A DNA stretch of 64,000 nucleotides from Halococcus salsus (GCF_009900715.1 NZ_JAAAJC010000001.1:857216-921215), one strand, 5' to 3'; shown: positions 51,514 through 61,218, numbered from the stretch's first letter. Notes: generated from the letters alone by a model not told the origin. Numbers and translations: made by a program.

Positions 51514-52809
51514 ATGAGCGACGATCCCACAGACCAGTCGACCGCGACGGACGCGCTCCACGCGGGCCAGCAACCGGATTCGGCGACCGGCGCACGCGCC
51601 CCGCCGCTCTACCAGACCACCTCCTACGTCTTCGAGGACGCCGAGGACGCCGCGGCCCAGTTCGCACTCGAAAAGCCCGGCTACATCTACTCCCGGCTGA
51701 TGAACCCAACGGTGGAGACGCTTCAGGAGCGCATGGCGACGCTCGAAGGCGGTGTTGGGGCGGCCGCCACCGGGTCCGGGATGGCCGCGCTCGACCTCAC
51801 GACGTTCCTGCTCGCGTCGGCCGGCGACAACATCGTCTCGGCGTCCTCGCTTTACGGCGGGACCTACACCTACCTCACCCACTCGGTCGAGCGCCGGGGT
51901 ATCTCGACGCGGTTCGTCGACACCCTCGACTACGACGCCTACGAGGAAGCGATCGACGACGAGACGGCCTACGTCCACCTCGAAACGATCGGCAACCCGG
52001 CGCTCGACACCCCCGACATCCAGCGGGTGGCGGACATCGCCCACGACAACGGGGCCCCGCTGTTCGTCGACAACACCTTCGCGACGCCCGCGCTCTGCCG
52101 GCCGCTCGACCACGGGGCCGACCTCGTCTGGAACTCGACCACCAAGTGGCTCCACGGCTCCGGAACGACCGTCGGCGGCGTCGTCGTCGACGGTGGCTCG
52201 TTCCCGTGGGCCGAGTATCCCGAGAAGTACCCCGAGATCGCTCAGGACAACCCGGCCTACCACGGCGTGAACTTCGTCGAAGCCTTCGGTGACGCGGCGT
52301 TCACCTACGCCGCGATCGCCCGCGGGCTCCGCGACCTCGGCAATCAGCAGTCGCCGTTCGACGCCTGGCAAACCCTCCAAGGCCTCGAAACGCTCCCGCT
52401 CCGGATGGACCGCCACTGCGAGAACGCGATGACCGTCGCGGAGTACCTCGAGGACCACGAGGCGGTTTCCTGGGTCACGTACCCTGGGCTCGACTCCCAC
52501 CCGACCCACGAGACCGCGAGCGAGTACCTCGACGGTGGCTACGGCGGTATGATCACCTTCGGGCTGGAGGGCGGTTACGAGGCCGCCCGGCGGACCGTCG
52601 AGTCGACCGAGCTCGCGAGCCTGCTCGCCAACGTCGGCGACGCGAAGACGCTCATCGTCCACCCCGCGAGCACCACCCACCAGCAGTTGAGCGACGCCGA
52701 GAAGGAGTCCTCCGGCGTGACCGACGACCTGGTTCGCCTGTCGGTGGGGATCGAGGACCCGGCGCACATCGTCGCGGACCTGGAGCGGGCCATCGAGTCG
52801 ACGCAGTGA
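51514..52809 (+). CDS. O-acetylhomoserine sulfhydrylase / cystathionine gamma-synthase family (MetY-type)
   Basis: A 431-residue PLP enzyme. PLYQTTSYVFEDAEDAA at the N-terminus, YSRLMNPTVETLQERM, and the PLP lysine in NSTTKWLHGSGTTVGG are diagnostic. MetY makes homocysteine from O-acetylhomoserine and sulfide. No acetyltransferase gene (metX) is adjacent, although this pairing is common. A TATA-like TTTAATACG lies about 27 bp before ATG 51514. Cystathionine gamma-synthase is the alternative reading, but the 431-residue length and DNPAYHGVNF favour MetY. Confidence 0.88.
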   Translation: MSDDPTDQSTATDALHAGQQPDSATGARAPPLYQTTSYVFEDAEDAAAQFALEKPGYIYSRLMNPTVETLQERMATLEGGVGAAATGSGMAALDLTTFLLASAGDNIVSASSLYGGTYTYLTHSVERRGISTRFVDTLDYDAYEEAIDDETAYVHLETIGNPALDTPDIQRVADIAHDNGAPLFVDNTFATPALCRPLDHGADLVWNSTTKWLHGSGTTVGGVVVDGGSFPWAEYPEKYPEIAQDNPAYHGVNFVEAFGDAAFTYAAIARGLRDLGNQQSPFDAWQTLQGLETLPLRMDRHCENAMTVAEYLEDHEAVSWVTYPGLDSHPTHETASEYLDGGYGGMITFGLEGGYEAARRTVESTELASLLANVGDAKTLIVHPASTTHQQLSDAEKESSGVTDDLVRLSVGIEDPAHIVADLERAIESTQ

Positions 52810-53083
52810 CCTCGCCGGTCGAGAACTGACGCGACGGTCCCGACGGGACGGGACCTCTCGTCGCCCACAACCAGTGGGATCGGTCGCACATCATCCGTTC
52901 GCCGATCGATACGCATCGACCGAGTCGCTACCGCTGTGGCGATCGACTCTCGCACGAGCAACCCCCGCAGGACCAACCCCGGAGCCGCACCATCACGACG
53001 GGACCGGAGCCCTAGACGTTCGACGTCGTCGGTCGAGCCGGAGATCGAGAAATATCTCCGTCCTCGCTTCGAGGGGTGAAACG

Positions 53084-53254
53084 ATGAGTGACGTCGAGGC
53101 CTCCGGAGCGTGTGACCACGAAGACCTGTGGAACGAGGGCGTGATAAACGACGGCGGCAACACCGTTCGGGTGTGGAGCTGCCGGGACTGCGACGCGTGG
53201 TTCAAGGAACGGCTCCCGGGGGAGACGTTCGGCGGCTGGATCGACGTGGAGTGA
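53084..53254 (+). CDS. Zinc-ribbon-like microprotein (56 aa)
   Basis: A 56-residue protein. CDHEDLW, then VWSCRDCDAWFKER form a C-x-H ... C-x2-C arrangement that could bind one zinc. The end TFGGWIDVE is acidic. A TATA-like AAATATCTC lies about 30 bp upstream. The family is unknown to me. The region 52810-53083 before it shows no gene. Confidence 0.65.
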   Translation: MSDVEASGACDHEDLWNEGVINDGGNTVRVWSCRDCDAWFKERLPGETFGGWIDVE

Positions 53255-53447
53255 GCGGCCCGACGGCCGTCGGTTCGATGGTGTCGGCCGGTCTCGATAC
53301 CGCTGGAAGCGCGTTTCGAGGTGCGAGACGGTATCTCCGACGAGACGAACCGCCCCCGATAAACCGATCCCCGATTCTCTTCGAGTTGGACGGAGGACCT
53401 GTCTTTACGTGAACTCGGGGTCGACACTGGGACGAGCGTGTGACTCG

Positions 53448-54323
53448 ATGTACGACAGGATCCTCATCCCAACCGACGGCAGCGAGGGCGCACTGGCCGC
53501 CGCCCGCCACGGGCTGGCCCTCGCGACGGCCTTCGAGAGTCAGGTTCACCTCTTGAGCGTCGTCGACGAACGCACGTACAGCAGCTCGATCGCGGACGTG
53601 GATTCCGCGGTTCGAGCCCAACGCGAGGCGTTCGAACGGGCGGCGACCGAAGCGGTTCGAACCCTCGAAGAACTCGCTGACGAGACGCCAGTCACTTGCC
53701 ACACGGCGGTGGAACACGGCGTCCCCCACGCGGTGATCGCCTCCTATCTCGACCGACACGACATCGACCTGGTATCGATGGGAACCCACGGCCGGACCGG
53801 CCTGGACCGGCTGCTCGTGGGGAGCGTGACCGAACGTATCGTGCGGACGAGCGACGTTCCGGTTCTCACCACCCGGCCCGAGGCCGACGAGCGCGACGGC
53901 TACGACCGGGTCCTGATCCCGACGGACGGAAGTGAGGCCGCAGCCGCTGCGATCGAACACGGTCTCGCGGTCGCGGACCGGTACGACGCACGGGTTCACG
54001 CGCTTTCGGTCGTCGACGTGAGCGGGTTGCTGGGCGCTCCCGACGTGGGAATGAGCCCCGATCTGGTCGATGCCTGGACCGAGTACGGCGAACGTGCGGT
54101 CTCGGAGGTCGCCGAGAGGGCCGCGGACCGCGGGCTCGACGTCACCACGGCGGTCGAACAGGGGCTCCCCTACCGCGCCATTCTGGACTACACACGTCAG
54201 GAGGGGATCGACCTCGTCACGATGGGGACACAGGGCAGAACCGGGCTCGAACGGTACCTGCTCGGAAGCGTGACCGAGCGTGTCGTCCGAACGAGCGACG
54301 TTCCAGTGCTCACCGTTCGATAG
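53448..54323 (+). CDS. Tandem-domain universal stress protein, copy 4
   Basis: A 291-residue protein with two Usp domains: MYDRILIPTDGSEGALAA and GTHGRTGLDRLLVGSVTERI in the first, YDRVLIPTDGSEAAAAAI and GTQGRTGLERYLLGSVTERV in the second. Both keep the complete nucleotide-binding loop, and the two halves are very similar, indicating an internal duplication. ATG 53448 begins the fold; 53409 adds 13 residues. Confidence 0.92.
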   Translation: MYDRILIPTDGSEGALAAARHGLALATAFESQVHLLSVVDERTYSSSIADVDSAVRAQREAFERAATEAVRTLEELADETPVTCHTAVEHGVPHAVIASYLDRHDIDLVSMGTHGRTGLDRLLVGSVTERIVRTSDVPVLTTRPEADERDGYDRVLIPTDGSEAAAAAIEHGLAVADRYDARVHALSVVDVSGLLGAPDVGMSPDLVDAWTEYGERAVSEVAERAADRGLDVTTAVEQGLPYRAILDYTRQEGIDLVTMGTQGRTGLERYLLGSVTERVVRTSDVPVLTVR

Positions 54324-54454
54324 CTGCGGACACCGAGATATCGATATTGTCGTCGCGGCGCAGGGTCGGTCGCGTCCGATCGGTCCGACGGTACGTCGCC
54401 GAAGACCTGGGCGGACCCATGTCAGCACCGACCTTTTGCTCGCTCCCGCTCGGC

Positions 54455-54781
54455 CTATTGCCGGTTTCTCTCGATCTCCTCGGCCTCCGTCCGGACCGTC
54501 TCGACTGCCTCGGACTGCTCGCTTCGCGTCAACCCGCCAGCCTCGGCGAACCGGCCGTCGTACTGCCAGTTCGGGATCGACCCCCAGAATCCCCCGTTTC
54601 CGTCGTCACGTCGTTCCGTTCGGTGGCGCTTTCTCGCGACGCTCGCGACCAGCACGCCGACCAGTACCACCGCTGAGACGACGAGAATCCAACTCCTCTC
54701 GATGGCGGGTATCAACGGTGTGACGACCGGGAGGACGAACAGGAGGCCGACGAGTACGAGGGCGATCCGTGCTCGCCGCAT
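54455..54781 (-). CDS. Small membrane protein with charged C-terminal tail
   Basis: A 108-residue protein with two helices (IALVLVGLLFVLPVVTPLIP and ILVVSAVVLVGVLVASVA), then a basic stretch and a Glu-rich tail with EAVETVRTEAEEIERN, similar to short SHOCT-like tails that end many haloarchaeal proteins. The function is unknown. It is divergent from the YdjM-like gene at 54869. Confidence 0.65.
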   Translation of the reverse strand: MRRARIALVLVGLLFVLPVVTPLIPAIERSWILVVSAVVLVGVLVASVARKRHRTERRDDGNGGFWGSIPNWQYDGRFAEAGGLTRSEQSEAVETVRTEAEEIERNRQ

Positions 54782-54868
54782 ACCGCCTCTTGTCGCGTGC
54801 TGCCCTTAAGTGTCGGTGGCGACCGCGAGCGCAAGGTTATCGGTCCGCTGCCGCGTTCGTCGGTCCGT

Positions 54869-55444
54869 ATGCTACCCTGGGGGCACCTCGCGTTCGGCTA
54901 CGTCTGTTACTCCGGTCTCTCCCGGTGGGTCTCCCGACGGCGTCCGGACGGCTCCAGCCTCGCGCTCGTCGCGCTCGGCACCCAACTCCCCGACCTCGTC
55001 GACAAACCGCTCGCCTGGACGTTCGGGGTGCTCCCGAGCGGGCGGTCGCTCGCGCACTCGGCGTTCACCGCGACGTTCGCAAGCACCGTCGTCTGGGACT
55101 TCTGCCGCCGACGCGGCCGCTCGGAGCTCGGGGTCGCGTTCGCCGTCGGCTACGCCTCCCACCTCGTCGCCGATAGCTATCGGGCGCTCCTCTCGGGGCG
55201 GTACGCCGCCCTCTCGTCGCTCGGCTGGCCCCTCCTCCCGCCCCCGCGATTCGACCACGAGGGCGGGATCGTCGACCACTTCCGAGGCCTCTCGTTCACG
55301 CCCGCCTTCGCGTTCCAGCTCGTTCTCGTCGCGCTCGCCGCCGTGGTCTGGGTCGCGGACGGCGCGCCCGGCCGGTCGGCGGTCGGGGACCGCCTCGCGA
55401 GGGTCGTCGACCGGGCTCGCGAACGGGAGCGCGCTATCCGATAG
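54869..55444 (+). CDS. YdjM/PF04307-type inner-membrane metal-dependent hydrolase
   Basis: A 191-residue membrane protein. MLPWGHLAFGYVCYSG, QLPDLVDKPLAW, AHSAFTATF and YASHLVADSYRALL supply the histidine and aspartate residues typical of the YdjM (LexA-regulated, membrane-bound hydrolase) family. The substrate is unknown. It is followed by a short coupled frame (55449-55502) and then the FtsX gene. Confidence 0.8.
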   Translation: MLPWGHLAFGYVCYSGLSRWVSRRRPDGSSLALVALGTQLPDLVDKPLAWTFGVLPSGRSLAHSAFTATFASTVVWDFCRRRGRSELGVAFAVGYASHLVADSYRALLSGRYAALSSLGWPLLPPPRFDHEGGIVDHFRGLSFTPAFAFQLVLVALAAVVWVADGAPGRSAVGDRLARVVDRARERERAIR

Positions 55445-55448
55445 AGGT

Positions 55449-55502
55449 ATGGAGACGGGCCGGAAGCATCGAACACCTATGGAGGCGGCCGACCGACCGT
55501 GA
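55449..55502 (+). other. Possible 17-codon intercistronic frame
   Basis: METGRKHRTPMEAADRP ends with a TGA that overlaps the GTG start of the FtsX gene (GTGA). It begins 5 bp after the preceding stop codon and fills the gap. It is a candidate translation bridge. Confidence 0.25.
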
Positions 55503-58500
55503 GCTACAGACGGGCGCTGCTCACCCGCTGGTCGCGCCGCGACCGGCTCACGGTGCTCGTGGTGGCGGTCACGACGGCGTTCCTCGTCGGGACGACCCTC
55601 CTGCTCGCGGCCGCCGGCGCGCAGACCGCGACGCTCGCGGGCGACCTCAACACCACCGCGACCGCCACCTACGAGGACTCGTTCACCGCCGCGAGGGACG
55701 ACGCGGACCCGAACGACCTCGTCTTTCCCACTGCCGTGCTCCGGGCGGCCGACGGCTCCAGCCACCGGTTCATCGGCGTGCCGAACGGGACGCCGACCGA
55801 GATCGCCGACTCGTCGGTGGATTGGCGGCGTGCGACGATCCCCTCGCCGGGCGGCGGCGTGACGGGCCCCGTGACGAGCTCGACCCAGCGTCGGTTCCGG
55901 ACCGCGAACGGTCCCACGACGCTCGCGATAGACCCGCAGACCGACACCGACTCGCTGTTTCCCGCCTCGTGGTACGTGGCGAACGCCTCAACCGTCCGGT
56001 CGCTCGGTGACGGCGACGTCGACGCGCTCGTGATCCACCCCGACGAACGCCTCACGGGGCTGCTGTCGGTGCCGACGGTCGGGTCGCCGCTCGTCGCGGC
56101 CCTCGTCTTCCTGTTCGCCGGGATGCGCCAGCTACTGACCGCGCTGCTCGCCGCGACGGTCGGGAGCGCGCTGCTCGTGCTCGTCGTGGTCTACAACGTC
56201 CTCCGGATGACCGTCCGGGACCGGATCCGCGCGATCCGGGTCATCCGTTCGACCGGCGGGACCCCCCGTCGGGTGCGGTGGCTGTTCGGGCTCCGGGCCG
56301 GGCTGATCGTCGGTCTCGGCGTCGCGCTCGGCTACGCGGTCGGGTTCGTCCTCACGAACGCCGTGGTCAACGTCGCGGTGTTCGCGGGGCTCCCGATCTC
56401 GCTCACGCCCTCGCTCACGCCGCTCGCGCTCGGCACGCTCGCGGTCGTGCTCCCGACGCTGGTGCTCGCGGGCGTACTGGCGGGCGTGCTCGCCGCCCGG
56501 ACCGCGACGCGCCGTCCCCCGACCCGTCTCGGGGACGCCCCTCGACGCGCCGGTGCGCGGGACGACTCGACGTTCGGACGGCTCCGCTCGCGGCTCGCCC
56601 CGACGTTGCTCGACCCGCGGGCGGTGGTGCCGACGACGCTCACGCTCGCGGTGTTCGCGGTCGTGGTCGTGCTCATCGTCTCGCTCACGGGCGCGGTCGC
56701 GCCGCTCTCGACCCAGGACGAGGGGACGATCGCGGAGGCCGGCTCGGCCAACGTACTCAACAGCCGGATCGACGCCGACTACGCGACGGTGCTCCGCTCG
56801 CGCGGGATCGATGCCAGCCCCGAGATCATCCTCGCCCAGGCCGTCGACGGCGAGCCGTTTCTGGGGCTCGGCGCGAACTACACCGCCTTCGCAGCCGTCA
56901 CGAACGCCAGCCTCGAACGCGGTCACGCGCCACGAACCGATTCACAGGCGGTCATCGGGGCGGACCTCGCGCGAACGCTCGACGTCGAGGTCGGCGATTC
57001 GCTGACCCTCGGGGGAAGCTTCTCGCCGGCGGTCACCAGGGTCACCGTGGTGGGCGTGTTCAGCGCTAGCGGGGTCGACGACGACCAGGTCGTCGTCCCG
57101 CTCCCGATGGCTCACCACCTCGCGATCCGGGAGGGGATCGTCCAGTACATCCGTACCAGCGGCGCGGCCTTCGACGGGATGAACGGGACGACCGCCCGCG
57201 CCAACGACACCATCACGGCGACCGTCGTCTCCGCACCCAACGTCACGGCGGCGAATCGTCCCGTCTCGGTCACGGTGCGTGCCGAGAACCCGGGCGACGC
57301 CGCCGCGACGCGCGAGGTCCCGGTCTCGATCGGGAACGTCACCCGAACCCGGTCGGTGAGCCTCGACGCCGGCGAGTCGACGCAGTTCTCGGTGTCGCTG
57401 CGTGCCCCCGCACCGGGCGAACGGACGCTCCGCGTCGGGTCGCGGAGCCAGCCGATCCGCGTGCTCGCCGCGAACGCGCTCTGGTTCCCCACCGAACTCC
57501 CCGGGACCGGGCCGCCGAACGCGACGCTGTTCGTCCCCGTCGTGACCCCCGACGAGGAGCCGATCCCGAACGCGACCGTCACCCTCGGCGAGCGGACGGC
57601 GAACACGGGCTCGAACGGCATCGCGCAGGTCACCCTCCCGGCCGAACCCGGGAGCTACGTCCTCCGGGCGAGCAAGGCCGACCGGCCGCCCGCGACCCAC
57701 AACCTCACCGTCGCGACCGGGAGTCGCCGCGAGCCCTCGGCACGGCTGCAGGTCACGCCACGGAGCGGGAGCGTGCTCGAACGCCCGACGGCGAACGTCA
57801 CGGTCGCGAACCCCTGGAACGCCAGCCTGACCCGTGAGCTCACGCTGAGCTCGGCGATAACGAATCGAAATCGGACCGTGACCCTCGACCCCGGCGAGGT
57901 CGCCTCGCTCAACGTGAGCGTCTTCGCGGGGGCCGACGGGCGCGCCTCGCCGGGCACGTATCCCGTCCGGCTGCTCTCGAACGGGACTCCCATCGCCCGG
58001 ACGGAGTACACCGTCGAGGGCGACCAGCGGCTGTTCTCGGCGCTCGCGAGCAATGGGCAGTACTCCGGGAACGCGGGCATCGGCCAGGCGATCCAGAGCG
58101 TCTTCGGCAACGTCCAACTCCTGTTCGTGGTGATGGTGCTGCTCGCGGGGCTCACGACCGTCGGAACCACCGCCGCGACGTTCGCCCAGACCGTCCACGC
58201 CCGGCGGCGCGCCATCGGGGTCCACCGCGCGACCGGCGCGACCCCGCGGGACGTGCTCCGGACGGTGCTCGCGGACGTCTGTCTGATCTCGGTTCCCGCG
58301 GCCGTCGTCGCGCTCGTGCTCGCGGTCGGCACCCTCCGCGTCCTCGGGCGGGTCGGGGTGCTCACGCTGTTCGGGATCCGGCTCTCGGTCGCCACGCCGC
58401 CGTGGGTGCTCCTCGCGACCGCCGTCGGCGCGTTCGCGCTCTCGGTGCTCGGTGCCGTCCTCGCGACGACCCCGTTCCTCACCGGACCGCCGACCGGCCT

Positions 58501-58552
58501 CCTCGGCGAGACGACCGCCGAACCCGCGCACCGGGACCGGGAGAACCGGTGA
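55499..58552 (+). CDS. FtsX/MacB-like ABC permease with large extracellular domains
   Basis: A 1017-residue protein, start GTG 55499. The first FtsX-type set of helices runs from about residue 195 (AALVFLFAGMRQLLTALL) to 400, including RAIRVIRSTGGTPRRVRWLF. A long extracytoplasmic part (residues 400-845) contains PVSVTVRAENPGDAAAT (CARDB-like) and PNATVTLGERTANTGSNG (carboxypeptidase-regulatory-like) modules. A final set of helices begins with LLFVVMVLLAGLTTVGT. The following gene encodes the ATPase. Such transporters handle lipoproteins or peptides in bacteria; the cargo here is unknown. Confidence 0.85.
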   Translation: MSYRRALLTRWSRRDRLTVLVVAVTTAFLVGTTLLLAAAGAQTATLAGDLNTTATATYEDSFTAARDDADPNDLVFPTAVLRAADGSSHRFIGVPNGTPTEIADSSVDWRRATIPSPGGGVTGPVTSSTQRRFRTANGPTTLAIDPQTDTDSLFPASWYVANASTVRSLGDGDVDALVIHPDERLTGLLSVPTVGSPLVAALVFLFAGMRQLLTALLAATVGSALLVLVVVYNVLRMTVRDRIRAIRVIRSTGGTPRRVRWLFGLRAGLIVGLGVALGYAVGFVLTNAVVNVAVFAGLPISLTPSLTPLALGTLAVVLPTLVLAGVLAGVLAARTATRRPPTRLGDAPRRAGARDDSTFGRLRSRLAPTLLDPRAVVPTTLTLAVFAVVVVLIVSLTGAVAPLSTQDEGTIAEAGSANVLNSRIDADYATVLRSRGIDASPEIILAQAVDGEPFLGLGANYTAFAAVTNASLERGHAPRTDSQAVIGADLARTLDVEVGDSLTLGGSFSPAVTRVTVVGVFSASGVDDDQVVVPLPMAHHLAIREGIVQYIRTSGAAFDGMNGTTARANDTITATVVSAPNVTAANRPVSVTVRAENPGDAAATREVPVSIGNVTRTRSVSLDAGESTQFSVSLRAPAPGERTLRVGSRSQPIRVLAANALWFPTELPGTGPPNATLFVPVVTPDEEPIPNATVTLGERTANTGSNGIAQVTLPAEPGSYVLRASKADRPPATHNLTVATGSRREPSARLQVTPRSGSVLERPTANVTVANPWNASLTRELTLSSAITNRNRTVTLDPGEVASLNVSVFAGADGRASPGTYPVRLLSNGTPIARTEYTVEGDQRLFSALASNGQYSGNAGIGQAIQSVFGNVQLLFVVMVLLAGLTTVGTTAATFAQTVHARRRAIGVHRATGATPRDVLRTVLADVCLISVPAAVVALVLAVGTLRVLGRVGVLTLFGIRLSVATPPWVLLATAVGAFALSVLGAVLATTPFLTGPPTGLLGETTAEPAHRDRENR

Positions 58553-58614
58553 CCGGCCGATGACCGGCCGCCGACCGAGGAGGGTTTATCCTGACCCGGG
58601 GAGAAGGGTCGTCG

Positions 58615-59322
58615 ATGACGACGCCCGTTCTCGACGCCGACCACCTCGGCGTCACCCGCGGCGGCACGGCGATCCTCACCGACGTCTCGATGACGGTCGC
58701 GCCCGACGCGCGGACGCTGGTTCAGGGGCCGAGCGGGGCGGGGAAGACCACACTGTTCAACGTGCTCGGGTTGCTCGACCGGCCGTCGAGCGGCACCCTC
58801 CGGGTCGAAGGGCGGGTCGCGGACTCGCTCGGGGAGCGCGAACGCGCCCGGCTCCGCCGCGAGACGATCGGCTTCATCTTCCAGGAGTTCCAACTCATCG
58901 CGGACCTCACCGCCTGGGAGAACGCGCGGTTGCCCCAGGAACACGCCGGCGGTGGCGATTCGTCGTGGGTCGACACCCTCTTCGACGCCCTCGGCATCGA
59001 CCACCTCCGCGAGCAGTACCCCGCGACGCTCAGCGGCGGCGAGAAACAGCGGGTCGCGATCGCCCGCGCGCTCGCGAACCGACCGGCGATCGTCCTCGCC
59101 GACGAGCCCACGGGCCAGCTCGACCCAGAGACCGCCGACGGCGTTCTCGACCTCCTGTTCGACATGCAGGACACCGCCGGCACCGCGTTGCTCACCATCA
59201 GCCACGACCGGCGGCTCCGCTCGCGTTTCGAGGACGTCGTCCGGCTCGAAGACGGCACGACGAAGCCAGTACCCCGGGCGGGTTCCGACTCGTCGGACGG
59301 GTCGGCCGTTACGAACTCGTGA
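58615..59322 (+). CDS. ABC transporter ATP-binding protein, LolD/MacB type
   Basis: A 235-residue ATPase with GPSGAGKTTLFNVLG (Walker A), LSGGEKQRVAIARAL (signature), IVLADEPTGQLDPE (Walker B) and TISHDRRL. It matches the FtsX-partner group and is 62 bp after the permease. Its last 14 bp overlap the convergent lipoprotein gene. Confidence 0.93.
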   Translation: MTTPVLDADHLGVTRGGTAILTDVSMTVAPDARTLVQGPSGAGKTTLFNVLGLLDRPSSGTLRVEGRVADSLGERERARLRRETIGFIFQEFQLIADLTAWENARLPQEHAGGGDSSWVDTLFDALGIDHLREQYPATLSGGEKQRVAIARALANRPAIVLADEPTGQLDPETADGVLDLLFDMQDTAGTALLTISHDRRLRSRFEDVVRLEDGTTKPVPRAGSDSSDGSAVTNS

Positions 59323-60028
59323 TGGTGTAGTCGTCGGTCTGTGCCGTGGCGTTGTCGACCGTGAGACCGAAGGTGTAGCTGCCGGCGCTCCCGGTCTCGA
59401 CGCCGCCCTCGAGGACCGCGACGATCTCGTCGCCGGGTTCGACGGTCACGTTCCCGTCGAGCGGGATCGTGAGCCGACGACCGTCGTCGGCCACCCGAAC
59501 GTCGCGTTCGACGCTGGAAGCGAGGCTCTCGTCGGTCCGGTCGCGGGCGAGGCTCCCGTTCTCGTCGATCCCGGCGGTGTCGACGTTCGCGACCGAGACG
59601 TTCGTCAGGTCGAGCCCGCCGCCGGTCTCGATGGTGATGGTCTCGATCCCCTCGCTCGCCGTGGCGTCGGTCATGGTCGCGCGGGCGGTCAGGTTCACGT
59701 CGGTGGTGTTCTCGGTCGTTGGCTCGACCGTCACTTCGAGGCCCGACGCGTTGGTGGAGCCGTTGGCGAGCATCGTCGACGTGCCGGTCGTCGCGGCCGT
59801 CGACGGGGTCGTGCTCGATGCTCCCGTCGCCGTCGCCATCGTCGGCGCGCCGGTCGCCGTCTCCTCGACGGAGGCCTGAGTGGTGGCCACCGTGGTGCCA
59901 CCGTCGTCGGTGTTGCCGCCACAGCCAGCGAGCAGCACCAGACAGACGAGCACGCCGGTCAGGAGCAATCGCGTTCGCGTCGGTCCCGTCGAGTCGTCGC
60001 CCCGGGACCGGGGTCGCTTCGGGTTCAT
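59309..60028 (-). CDS. Lipoprotein with Thr-rich linker, unknown function
   Basis: A 239-residue protein with an N-terminal helix and lipobox LLAGC, followed by a Thr/Ala/Ser-rich linker of about 60 residues (likely O-glycosylated) and a beta-rich domain ending FGLTVDNATAQTDDYTITS. A twin-arginine is not at the usual distance, so Sec export is likely. It is divergent from the DUF1616 gene. No family is recognised. Confidence 0.7.
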   Translation of the reverse strand: MNPKRPRSRGDDSTGPTRTRLLLTGVLVCLVLLAGCGGNTDDGGTTVATTQASVEETATGAPTMATATGASSTTPSTAATTGTSTMLANGSTNASGLEVTVEPTTENTTDVNLTARATMTDATASEGIETITIETGGGLDLTNVSVANVDTAGIDENGSLARDRTDESLASSVERDVRVADDGRRLTIPLDGNVTVEPGDEIVAVLEGGVETGSAGSYTFGLTVDNATAQTDDYTITSS

Positions 60029-60189
60029 TGATCGAGAGACGCCCGGCGAACGATAATAATCCTACTGGTCCGGGCGGAGAAATCGACGGTCGACGACTCG
60101 AAACGAATCCGCTATCGGTCGAATACCGGCGGAACTCCCAACCTTGATATAGCCGTCGGCAGTTGTCTCCATCGACACCACCGACGACC

Positions 60190-61218
60190 ATGAGCAGCGA
60201 ATCCGACGCGTGGCTGTTGGTTCCGCGGCCCCTCCGCCGCCTGCCGGTGGACCTCGTGGTCGTCGCGCTGCTGGTCGTTCTCACCGCGGTCTCGGCGCTC
60301 GTCCCGCCGATCAGCGGGACGCCGATCCGGATCGTGCTCGGGCTGCCGTTCGTGCTCTTCCTGCCGGGCTACGCGTTCGTCGCCGCGCTCTTTCCGGAGG
60401 CCGGCCGAACGACGGACCGGACGGAAGACGACGAGTCGGACGACCGGATCGAACGCGCTCGCGAGGACGGTATCGACGGGATCGAGCGCGTCGCCCTCTC
60501 GTTCGGGCTCAGCATCGCGGTCTCCCCGCTCATCGGGCTGGCGCTCAACTTCACGCCGTTCGGGATCCGGCTCGTTCCCATCGTCGTCGCCATCGGAGGG
60601 TTCACGCTCGTCGCGGTCGCCGTGGCCGCCGCCCGGCGGTTGGCGCTCCCGGCCGCGGATCGGTTCCGGATCCCGCTGGGCCGGTGGTACGCCGCCACCC
60701 GCACGGAACTGTTCGACCCCGAAACCCGGATGGACCAAGTGCTGAACGTCGTGCTGGCCGTGAGCCTCCTGCTCGCAGTGAGCTCGGTCGCCTACGCGGT
60801 CGCGACCCCGACCGCCGGCGAGTCGTTCAGCGAGTTCTACTTCCTGACCGAGAACGAGACGGGCGCGCTCACCGCCGAGAACTACCCCGAGAACTTCACC
60901 GAGGGCGCGGGCCAACCGCTCGTGGTCGGGGTCTCGAACCACGAACACCGACCGACGAACTACACCGTCGTCGCCCAGCTCCAGCGCGTTCGGGTGGCGA
61001 ACAACACGACGCGGGTGCTGGAACGGAGCCCGATACAGCGGTTCAGTCCGCGATTGGCGGACAACGAGACCTGGACCCGACGACACACCGTCACGCCGAC
61101 GATGACCGGCGAGCGGCTTCGATTGACATACCTCCTCTATCGAGGCCCGGCCCCGGCGAACCCGACGACGGGGAACGCCTACCGCGAGACCCACCTCTGG
61201 GTGAACGTGACGTCGTAA
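60190..61218 (+). CDS. DUF1616 membrane protein
   Basis: A 342-residue protein. The DUF1616 core begins PLRRLPVDLVVVALLVVLTAV and includes FVLFLPGYAFVAALFPE and ERVALSFGLSIAVSPLIGLAL; five helices are predicted. An extracytoplasmic C-terminal half has FSEFYFLTENETGALTAENY, a strongly conserved block of haloarchaeal members. Such genes lie with cell-surface glycan loci elsewhere; no glycosyltransferase is seen here. A TATA-like TTGATATAG lies about 35 bp before the ATG. Confidence 0.82.
   Translation: MSSESDAWLLVPRPLRRLPVDLVVVALLVVLTAVSALVPPISGTPIRIVLGLPFVLFLPGYAFVAALFPEAGRTTDRTEDDESDDRIERAREDGIDGIERVALSFGLSIAVSPLIGLALNFTPFGIRLVPIVVAIGGFTLVAVAVAAARRLALPAADRFRIPLGRWYAATRTELFDPETRMDQVLNVVLAVSLLLAVSSVAYAVATPTAGESFSEFYFLTENETGALTAENYPENFTEGAGQPLVVGVSNHEHRPTNYTVVAQLQRVRVANNTTRVLERSPIQRFSPRLADNETWTRRHTVTPTMTGERLRLTYLLYRGPAPANPTTGNAYRETHLWVNVTS

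Noticed and set aside
49978-52767. A 929-codon antisense frame across the 5'-nucleotidase and MetY genes
   Set aside because: The composition is Arg/Val/Gly-rich as expected for the complement of haloarchaeal codons, and both sense genes have clear motifs.
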